From CAZWES01 sp964632395 (GTDB lineage Bacteria; Patescibacteriota; Gracilibacteria; Peribacterales; Peribacteraceae), in the NCBI GenBank assembly GCA_964632395.1, contig CAZWES010000012.1, positions 1 to 36,736 on the forward strand: a DNA stretch of 36,736 nucleotides. The letters are read 5' to 3'. This document shows positions 31,384-36,736 of this stretch, piece by piece. Below the pieces are notes generated by a model. The model saw nothing but the letters and a program-made list of their open reading frames with translations, did not search any database and had not been told where the DNA came from. Every line of letters starts with the position of its first letter. The first letter of the stretch is position 1. The position numbers were made by a program, and so were the translations under genes.

Positions 31384-32510
31384 AAATAATCAGTCATGTT
31401 TTCCCGGTTAACGATTTCGTAAGATGAATTTTCGTAAGATGACCACCCCTCTGGTGCGCGTTTTTTCTTTTTGGGGCTCCATACACATTCATATCCAAAA
31501 AGCTTTCCTCCTCTGTCTTCCACAAGGTCAACTTCGGCCCCGTCGTAAGTTCTCCAGAAATGCAGGTCAACCAATGTCTCATTGTAGGAAAGCAGCTTCA
31601 TGCGCTCGTTGATGATAAAATTTTCAAAAAGCGCACCTACATCACTTCTGCTTTCCAGTGGATTTAGATTGTTGATGATTGCATTCCGCACGCCAAGATC
31701 GCAGAAATAAACCTTCCTGCGCTTTCTAATCTCTTTTCTTTTTTGGGTGTAATATGGTGGCAGGAGGTAGAGTACGAAGTTCTTTTCCAGAAGATCGATG
31801 TAGGTTTCCACAGTTTTTACGTCTACTCCTACAAGATTGCTGAGTTCGCCCGTGGATATTTCTGATCCTATTTGCAATGCTAATACTTTTGTGAGCTTTG
31901 TAATTGCGGGGGCCTTTTTAATGCCGCGATACTCGAATGCGTCTTTGTATATAGTGCTGGAAGCAAGGGCGCGTACAGCGCTTACTTTCCCCCCCTGCGA
32001 GGCTGCTGTTATTACTTCCGGGTATGTGCCGAACACAAGAAATTCTTCCAACCTCTTTTCGGTTTCCCATATGTCTTTTTCCGGGAAAAGTTCCGGCATG
32101 GAAAACGAGTGCAGATTATAAACCCGCTTGCGTCCGGTGAGCGGCTCTTCCACATAATCAAGCAAATTTACAGACGAGGAACCTGTGACAATAATCTGTT
32201 TGTTTTTTTTGTAATGATCTACAAGTATTTTGAGTATTTCGCCTATCCGCGGGACTTTCTGTGCCTCGTCGATAAAGATGCACTTCTTATCCTTTGCCAT
32301 TCGTTGCAGCCTCTCGAGAGAGCTCTCTGCAAGGAGTTCAATATTGCCTATCCGATCGCAATTTATTCTGAGCACACTATCTCCGAACTCATCTCCTATT
32401 ATGGATTCTGCAAGAGTCGTTTTTCCTACCTGCCTTGCACCTACGATGATTATTACTTTCCCATTGCCGAGCGATTGCCGGATATTTTTCTGGAGAAGGC
32501 GAGTTATCAC
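31371..32510 (-). CDS. AAA-type ATPase with DUF4143 domain
   Basis: A 379-residue ATPase of the ATP-binding/DUF4143 family. N-terminal P-loop domain: VGARQVGKTTLAE (Walker A), CIFIDEAQKV (Walker B), IIVTGSSSVNLL (sensor). C-terminal DUF4143: FRTY-like segments, a winged-helix stretch (STGELSNLVGVDVKTVETYIDLLEK), KVYFCDLGVRNAI and a nuclease-like EVDLVED strand followed by FGYECVWS. Members are widespread in archaea and anaerobic bacteria and CPR; role unknown, sometimes viewed as defence or toxin-related. The start is GTG. A 14-bp inverted repeat 30-60 nt upstream may be an operator. Near its 3' end a 13-bp direct repeat (TTTCGTAAGATGA) occurs twice. Confidence 0.88.
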   Translation of the reverse strand: MITRLLQKNIRQSLGNGKVIIIVGARQVGKTTLAESIIGDEFGDSVLRINCDRIGNIELLAESSLERLQRMAKDKKCIFIDEAQKVPRIGEILKILVDHYKKNKQIIVTGSSSVNLLDYVEEPLTGRKRVYNLHSFSMPELFPEKDIWETEKRLEEFLVFGTYPEVITAASQGGKVSAVRALASSTIYKDAFEYRGIKKAPAITKLTKVLALQIGSEISTGELSNLVGVDVKTVETYIDLLEKNFVLYLLPPYYTQKRKEIRKRRKVYFCDLGVRNAIINNLNPLESRSDVGALFENFIINERMKLLSYNETLVDLHFWRTYDGAEVDLVEDRGGKLFGYECVWSPKKKKRAPEGWSSYENSSYEIVNRENMTDYFYEV

Positions 32511-32543
32511 AGTAAGTTTGGGAATGAATTCCGCGAATTAGGT

Positions 32544-32573
32544 CTAAAAAAAGGAATACATTCCTTATTTTAG
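32544..32573. repeat. Inverted repeat upstream of the DUF4143 ATPase
   Basis: CTAAAAAAAGGAAT (32544-32557) and ATTCCTTATTTTAG (32560-32573) pair with one mismatch around 2 nt. It is a candidate operator for autoregulation. Confidence 0.5.
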
Positions 32574-32605
32574 GGGTAAATTTGGGAATTGTTAAAGATT
32601 GGGGC

Positions 32606-32635
32606 TTGACAAAGATGGGTATTTGCTTCTAACCT
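32606..32635 (+). promoter_or_regulatory. Possible promoter of the 131-aa gene
   Basis: A perfect TTGACA (32606-32611) with TAACCT (32630-32635) at 18 nt. A start near 32642 would exclude the ATG at 32637 and favour that at 32670. Confidence 0.45.
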
Positions 32636-32669
32636 GATGGCGCTTTTATATTCCCTTACCATCAAAATT

Positions 32670-33032
32670 ATGGGCAGCAAAGGCTTTGAACGACAGAAAC
32701 CGTTGAATGAAAATAAAAATAATGAAGATCGGTATGTCGCCTCGCTTAGCATGATAGGCGGCACAGGCAGTAGTGCTGCGCTTAATGGTCAACTTGGCGG
32801 CGTGCGGAGTGCACTGGGTTGTGATCTGATGCCAAATAGATGGGATATGAAAATAACTGAAGACGGGCATGTCCAAGTTGTTTCTCCGGACAGGCAAGTA
32901 ACCATCAGAAGCGAGAAAAAAATTGGCGAGTGCGGTGAATATCAGATTGAGGTGGTGAAAGATGATTCTGGTGCAATGCACGTCAGGATTGTGGGAGAAG
33001 ACGGGAAAATTGTTTGTGAAGAATCTCGATAA
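32670..33032 (+). CDS. Hypothetical protein, 120 aa
   Basis: Unrecognised soluble protein. After a charged, Asn-rich N-terminus (ERQKPLNENKNNEDRYV) comes a Gly/Ser-rich patch (MIGGTGSSAALNGQLGG), then strands with D-x-x-V-T/V turns (HVQVVSPDRQVTIRSEKK and YQIEVVKDDSGAMHVRIVGEDGKIV) that suggest a small beta-sandwich or barrel. The ATG at 32637 gives 11 more residues but would lie in the promoter; TACCAT is 7 nt before the ATG at 32670. Start uncertain. Confidence 0.6.
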   Translation: MGSKGFERQKPLNENKNNEDRYVASLSMIGGTGSSAALNGQLGGVRSALGCDLMPNRWDMKITEDGHVQVVSPDRQVTIRSEKKIGECGEYQIEVVKDDSGAMHVRIVGEDGKIVCEESR

Positions 33033-33082
33033 AAACTAGGAGCGCGGGTGCGGATTCCTTTGCGTGTGCTACCATCCCGCAC

Positions 33083-35251
33083 ATGCCTCTCCCAAAAACC
33101 CCATTCGTAGTACTGGACACAGAAACCACCGGACTCATTCCACAATCAGACAGGGTTGTAGAATTAGCCCTTCAGCGATTTGAGAATGGTGAGAAAGTTG
33201 CGGAGTACGAGTCGCTCTTCAGGGTGGATCAAAAAATGGGTCCTGTTGCACGTGTTCTCACGCGGCTTTCGGATGAGGGTCTTGCAAGTGCCCCAGTATT
33301 TGCTGATGAAAAACCAAAAATTGAAAAACTGCTTGAGGGTGCTGTCATCATCTGCCAAAACGTAAAGTTCGATCTTGATATGTTGAAGGGTGAAGGATTG
33401 GATCTTGAAGAACACCCAAAAGCAGATTCAGCTGCACTTGCTTCAATCGTCTTCCCCGAGGCGCAAAGTTTTTCACTTGGCTATCTCTCAGCATTTTTGG
33501 ATCTGCCACACGAACCGAGACACCGCGCGATGGGTGATGTTGTTGCAACGGTTGCGTTGCTTGAAAAGGTTTGGGAGAGGTTTGGGGGGTTGCCGGAGAA
33601 GACTATTAAGAAGATTAAAGAATATGCGGAGAGGGGGCCGGAGGGGTATGGGGGGCTGTTGTCGGAAATTGAAGGGGGAAGTGGGGAGTTCCCTGAATGG
33701 ATTGAAGAGGGTGTCAAGCTCCAAGCACCAAACTCCCCGTCCGACCGCGGACGGGCGGGCAAAAGAATCTCAAATTCCAAATTCCAAGAAGATTTTGGGA
33801 GTGTTGATGGTGTGGTTTGGATAGCAGTGAAAAACCTCGATTCCACACTCAAAGAGTGTGACACAGGGGATTTTGAGCCACTTTTCGCGCCATATTTCCT
33901 ATTAGATCCTGAGGCGCGTGATGCGTTGCTCAAACAAGATTCATTCACGGCGGATGAGTTAACTCTGGCTATCAAAATTCTTTTGTATAATCCAAAACGC
34001 CATCGGGATATCAAATTACATATCTCTGAGCGTGATGTTTGGAAGGGGAAGCTTGCCTGTACGCGTGAGAGCAAAGCTTATAGAGATCAATTCTCATCAA
34101 AAAAGAATGTGATACTGGATCACAGGCAGCTACTTGAATTGCTTGAGAATGAGCATGATTTGGTTCCAAAGAAGGATACGCATATCGTCATAGAAAATGC
34201 ATCCATGCTTGAGGATACTGCAACTAAGGCTCTCAAGTGGTCATGTGCAACAGATCCTTTGCGTGCGGCTGCGGAGGGGAATGAGGAGCTCACAAGCTTT
34301 CTGGATGCGTATCAGATGTGGATCGAGAAGGTCAGAAATTTCCAGGACATACGCTATCTGGTTGAGGCAGACTTGACCTCGCGTCAGGCTGTGGATTTCC
34401 GCGAAAGGCTTGATGATTTGATTAGTGCGGTCGGGGATTCTTCGTCAGGTGATCTTGTGCGTGAGCGCCTGGAAGACCTTAAAAAAATCCTCGACCCAAA
34501 AAACCTCAAAGATCGCATTACATACATCGAACAATTCCGTGATGGCGGCCAAAGCCTCCAATCGGCTACGTTTGATATTGCGTCAAAACTCAATGATCTC
34601 CTCTACAAAAAATATCAGACGACCCTAATTCTTCCGCCCGGCGAGCGTGAGGAGTTTGTCTCAATTTTACCGATGGATGCGAATGCAGAAATCATCACTG
34701 AGGAACTTCCTGCGAAACCTGCGTTCAGAATTACCGATGCAGAAATGGTTGTTGATCGCCTGCTTCCCCGGGTTGATGGAAAAGTCATTTGCCTTGTTAA
34801 TAGCAAGCGCGAGATCGAAAGGCTATGCGTAAAATTCATGGAGCCTCTGGAGGAGCAGGGGATCACGTTAATTGGGCAGGGGCTCTCTGGTGGCCTGGGG
34901 AGGATGCAATCAGAATTTATGACATCCGGCGAGTGTGCAATCTGGATGCTTACGCCGTGGATGTTTGAGGGAGTGGATCTTCCATCAGGCTTCGTAGATC
35001 ACCTGTGGATACACTCGATGCCATTCGACCATCCAAATCATTCTGTTTTAGGAAGACGTGCTGAACGATATGGAGGCAGAGAATTTGACCGATATTTTGT
35101 GCCAAGGCTTCTTCAGCGGCTATTCAGGGTTGTTAGAACTTATTGCAAGCACCGCAAAGAGGATGGGGATATTCTTCTTTTGGATCAGCGCGTGAAGACT
35201 AAGAATTATGGGGAGAGGGTTATTGGTTATTTGGAAGGGCTGACTTCGTAG
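33083..35251 (+). CDS. DnaQ exonuclease / degenerate DinG-like helicase fusion
   Basis: A 722-residue protein. Residues 1-180 form a DEDDh exonuclease: FVVLDTETTGLIPQSDRVVELA, ICQNVKFDLDML, HRAMGDVVAT. The rest resembles DinG/XPD-like helicases at the C-terminus (MLTPWMFEGVDLPSGFVDHL, HSMPFDHPN, DGDILLLDQRVKTKNYG). The first helicase half has no Walker A motif, the DEAH position reads VIENASML, and motif VI reads LLQRLFRVVRT instead of Q-x-x-G-R-x-x-R. So exonuclease activity is likely and ATPase activity unlikely. A family A repeat fragment (33716-33795) is carried in frame in the linker between the two parts. The standard DnaQ-DinG fusion of Firmicutes is the nearest known architecture. Confidence 0.85.
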   Translation: MPLPKTPFVVLDTETTGLIPQSDRVVELALQRFENGEKVAEYESLFRVDQKMGPVARVLTRLSDEGLASAPVFADEKPKIEKLLEGAVIICQNVKFDLDMLKGEGLDLEEHPKADSAALASIVFPEAQSFSLGYLSAFLDLPHEPRHRAMGDVVATVALLEKVWERFGGLPEKTIKKIKEYAERGPEGYGGLLSEIEGGSGEFPEWIEEGVKLQAPNSPSDRGRAGKRISNSKFQEDFGSVDGVVWIAVKNLDSTLKECDTGDFEPLFAPYFLLDPEARDALLKQDSFTADELTLAIKILLYNPKRHRDIKLHISERDVWKGKLACTRESKAYRDQFSSKKNVILDHRQLLELLENEHDLVPKKDTHIVIENASMLEDTATKALKWSCATDPLRAAAEGNEELTSFLDAYQMWIEKVRNFQDIRYLVEADLTSRQAVDFRERLDDLISAVGDSSSGDLVRERLEDLKKILDPKNLKDRITYIEQFRDGGQSLQSATFDIASKLNDLLYKKYQTTLILPPGEREEFVSILPMDANAEIITEELPAKPAFRITDAEMVVDRLLPRVDGKVICLVNSKREIERLCVKFMEPLEEQGITLIGQGLSGGLGRMQSEFMTSGECAIWMLTPWMFEGVDLPSGFVDHLWIHSMPFDHPNHSVLGRRAERYGGREFDRYFVPRLLQRLFRVVRTYCKHRKEDGDILLLDQRVKTKNYGERVIGYLEGLTS
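33716..33795. repeat. Partial palindromic repeat A, with a second palindrome inside it, within the exonuclease/helicase gene
   Basis: The string CAAGCACCAAACTCC, then a hairpin CCCGTCCG-ACCG-CGGACGGG (33736-33755), then AAAAGAATCTCAAATTCC, matches family A with an extra hairpin in its arm. It is translated as KLQAPNSPSDRGRAGKRISN. Confidence 0.8.
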
Positions 35252-35267
35252 CTCTTCAGGCTATCGC

Positions 35268-35389
35268 AGAAAATTTACAATTATCAATTTACAATTTCCA
35301 AACAATTTTCAAGTATCAATTTTCAAACGTTTGATACTTGAAAATTGATAATTGTTTGATAATTGATCCCTGAAAATTGTAAATTTTCT
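35268..35389. repeat. AT-rich palindromic element, family B
   Basis: Perfect outer arms AGAAAATTTACAATT (35268-35282) and its complement (35375-35389); inner arms TTTTCAAGTATCAA and TTGATACTTGAAAA. It separates two convergent genes and could end transcription from both sides, or be a mobile palindrome like families A and C. Confidence 0.88.
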
Positions 35390-35399
35390 CCGACAGACC

Positions 35400-36074
35400 T
35401 CACAATAACATCTCAATGGCAACCAATATTGGTCTCATAATTGCCATAATCCATCCAATAATCAACGGAATCCCAAGCATTCTTTCTCCAATCAAAAGCG
35501 CGATGAGGATGATCGGGCCTTTCCTCAAAAATTCCTCAAACTCTGCTTCGTATTTGTATGGGATGAACATTGTTAGGATCTTGCTGCCATCAAGCGGTGC
35601 AATTGGTAGGAGGTTGAATGCCATCAAACCAAGGTTAAGAAAAATCATGCTCTGGAATAGTTCAAGGAAGAAAAAGTTAGCTGGGCCGATGCTTATGCCG
35701 GTTGCCATTACCACTTTTGCAATTATCACTGTGATTACTGCAAGTAGAAGATTGCTTGCAGGACCTGCAAGCGCAGTCAGTGTCATGCCTTTTTTGATAT
35801 CACGGAAATAGCCCGGATTTACCGGAACCGGCTTTGCCCAGCCGAATCCGACAGTCAAAAACATAAGCGTTCCAAGCAGATCAAGATGTGCGAGTGGATT
35901 CAGTGTCAAACGCCCCTCATGTTTTGCAGTCGGATCCCCGAGCCACTTGGCAACAAGGCCGTGCGAAACCTCGTGCACGGTTAGTGCAATCAAAATAGCA
36001 ATGACATATGGCGGAGTTAAAAAGGACATTTTGGTTGCATGATACAGGGAATCTCCTATCATATCTCGGCTCAT
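35400..36074 (-). CDS. Site-2 protease-like M50 metallopeptidase
   Basis: Intramembrane zinc peptidase of 224 residues. HEVSH in the first membrane segment (zinc ligands and catalytic Glu), NPLAHLDLLG, AGPASNLLLA and LPIAPLDGSKIL (third zinc ligand) are all in place, with four to five membrane segments. Minimal bacterial type without PDZ. Members cleave membrane-bound anti-sigma factors or remnants of signal peptides; the ECF sigma factor in this window makes the former a thought only. Of three possible ATGs (36074, 36062, 36029) the first has TAAAAC 6 nt upstream; the third starts directly before the conserved part. Confidence 0.93.
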   Translation of the reverse strand: MSRDMIGDSLYHATKMSFLTPPYVIAILIALTVHEVSHGLVAKWLGDPTAKHEGRLTLNPLAHLDLLGTLMFLTVGFGWAKPVPVNPGYFRDIKKGMTLTALAGPASNLLLAVITVIIAKVVMATGISIGPANFFFLELFQSMIFLNLGLMAFNLLPIAPLDGSKILTMFIPYKYEAEFEEFLRKGPIILIALLIGERMLGIPLIIGWIMAIMRPILVAIEMLL

Positions 36075-36082
36075 CCTTTTGT

Positions 36083-36088
36083 TTTAAT
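36083..36088 (+). promoter_or_regulatory. -10 box for leaderless rpmB
   Basis: TTTAAT is 8 nt before the ATG at 36097. The same 20 bp also carry the minus-strand promoter of the divergent M50 gene. Confidence 0.42.
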
Positions 36089-36096
36089 CAGGATAA

Positions 36097-36306
36097 ATGT
36101 CACGTAGATGTTCTAAAACTGGCAAAAAACCCTCTGTTGGCCACAGGCGCAGCAAGTCGCTGCGTGCCACAAAGCGCGTGTTTAAGCCAAACCTTCAAAA
36201 GAAGAGAGTGTTTGATCCAAAGACGGGTGAGTTTAAAACGATGCGGGTGAGTGCGGCGTATTTGAGGACGTTGGCGAAGAGGATGCAAGAGGGGAAATCG
36301 GTTTAG
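36097..36306 (+). CDS. rpmB: 50S ribosomal protein L28
   Basis: Small basic ribosomal protein, 69 residues: MSRRCSKTGKKPSVGHRRSK, ATKRVFKPNLQKKRVF and VSAAYLRTLAKRMQEG match bL28. The first Cys (Cys5) of the zinc-binding type is kept but the usual CxxC partner is not evident. Its TAG stop lies in one copy of an 11-bp direct repeat. Confidence 0.95.
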   Translation: MSRRCSKTGKKPSVGHRRSKSLRATKRVFKPNLQKKRVFDPKTGEFKTMRVSAAYLRTLAKRMQEGKSV

Positions 36307-36335
36307 GTTGTAGGGATTAGCTTCTTAGGTTGTAG
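36303..36335. repeat. 11-bp direct repeat at the rpmB / truncated MGMT-like gene junction
   Basis: TTAGGTTGTAG at 36303-36313 and 36325-36335, separated by 11 bp. Each copy supplies the end of one of the two convergent genes (rpmB stop; C-terminus of the truncated gene). Confidence 0.8.
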
Positions 36336-36472
36336 ATGAAAACACTCCTTCCAACTGCGCGGTATGCACGCGGCCTACCGGCCCTCTCGGCAACTTGTTT
36401 GTAGGTGAGGGTTTTGCCCTTGGGAATTTTTCGAACAATGGACAGAATGCGATGGTGAAATGATGAGATCAT
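36317..36472 (-). pseudogene. Truncated MGMT/ATL DNA-binding domain
   Basis: Fifty-one residues match the start of the alkyltransferase (Ada/ATL) DNA-binding domain: FHHRILSIVRKIPKGKTLTY, KQVAERAGRPRAYRAVGRS. The frame ends where the family continues with N-P and P-C-H-R-V, so the active-site loop is missing. The 11-bp direct repeat at the break suggests a deletion. Its ATG overlaps the stop of the upstream frame (ATGA), so it was once part of an operon. It could still be made as a short DNA-binding peptide. Confidence 0.65.
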
Positions 36473-36696
36473 GATAAATCGTCTAGTATGTTTTCCCAGG
36501 CATTGTGGAGGCACAGAAAATCTCTATGCGCCTTAGCAATCTTGCTGCGCTGGGTATAGTTTATTGCATTGCGAGTGAGTGTGTAGAAGTGTTTCTCTGC
36601 CTTACTTTTATCCTGCATTTCCTCGCAGTTGTATATAAATTCAAGTGACGAATTAGCTATCCCGAACTCAAAGAAAGCCTCAAATAGATTACACCT
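36469..36696 (-). CDS. Hypothetical protein fragment, 5' end unclear
   Basis: An open frame of about 75 codons with coding-like content (NLFEAFFEFGIANSSLEFIY, QDKSKAEKHFYTLTRNAINY, HRDFLCLHNAWENILDDLS), mostly helical and rich in Phe, Asn and Lys. No normal start codon lies before an internal ATG, and a repeat-like sequence begins at its 5' side (36700-36736), so the N-terminus may have been replaced. It overlaps the next gene as ATGA. Function unknown. Confidence 0.45.
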   Translation of the reverse strand, partial: RCNLFEAFFEFGIANSSLEFIYNCEEMQDKSKAEKHFYTLTRNAINYTQRSKIAKAHRDFLCLHNAWENILDDLS

Positions 36697-36736
36697 TTAC
36701 CCTGCGCTTAGCCCAGGAGCGCTACGGAGCGTTAGC

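Noticed and set aside
33481..34074. Minus-strand frame of 197 codons over the exonuclease/helicase gene
   Set aside because: Antisense to a real gene and crosses a repeat; low-complexity Ser/Pro content.
1..36736. Alternative genetic code with TGA as Gly (as in Gracilibacteria and Absconditabacteria)
   Set aside because: TGA ends many genes exactly where family length predicts (histidine kinase, folK, ssb, efp), with no in-frame TGA inside conserved domains.
1..36736. CRISPR array, tRNA or rRNA genes
   Set aside because: No regularly spaced direct repeats and no recognisable tRNA cloverleaf or rRNA segment was seen by eye.

Overview
The window looks like a chromosomal segment of a Patescibacteria/CPR-type bacterium, perhaps near Peregrinibacteria/Peribacteria; the rank is inferred from style, not tested. 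Supporting signs are compact genes in short operons, many start codons placed 6-9 nt after a -10-like box (predicted leaderless mRNAs), a lone S23-type four-helix-bundle gene, dispersed palindromic repeats in intergenic and coding DNA, TGA used as stop, and an EF-P with Arg at the tip. A run of 100 Ns at 12219-12318 is an assembly gap.

Layout. 1-5500: membrane sensor histidine kinase, then a minus-strand envelope cluster (FtsQ-like, D-Ala-D-Ala carboxypeptidase, LysM/M23 peptidase) whose intergenic spaces are filled by palindromic repeats. 5665-9412: GT4 glycosyltransferase, a small gene with a strong Shine-Dalgarno, CutA-like protein, a folB-folK-folE operon in which folK seems to start at AUA, and a small membrane protein. 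9421-13651: DHFR, a permuted ATP-grasp-like protein, a DUF5678-like/retropepsin pair, and thymidylate synthase beside the gap. 13800-16749: a Cys-cluster membrane protein, YraN, a two-OB-fold SSB, an S23-type gene enclosed by perfect 36-bp inverted repeats, and EF-P. 16831-19821: a giant exported dockerin protein with a planctomycete-like N-terminus, its own canonical promoter, SD and terminator. 20003-28194: gatB, an ECF sigma factor overlapping def tail to tail, a DnaQ-like exonuclease, an AT-rich possible origin, dnaN and mfd. 28205-36736: small genes, pheT, a DUF4143 ATPase, a DnaQ/DinG-like fusion with degenerate helicase motifs, an M50 protease, rpmB and a truncated MGMT-like gene.

How the genes work together. 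folE, folB, folK, DHFR and ThyA cover most of the folate/dTMP route (no folP seen). SSB, beta clamp, DnaQ-like exonucleases and Mfd serve replication and repair. FtsQ, the DD-carboxypeptidase and the M23 peptidase act on the cell wall and septum. GatB, EF-P, PheT, L28 and Def serve translation.

Most notable: (1) palindromic elements carried in frame inside at least four protein genes (thyA, mfd, the ATP-grasp gene, the DnaQ/DinG gene), recalling Rickettsia palindromic elements; (2) the inverted-repeat-bounded S23 unit, which resembles a minimal mobile element; (3) widespread predicted leaderless transcription, against which the few SD-led genes look foreign.
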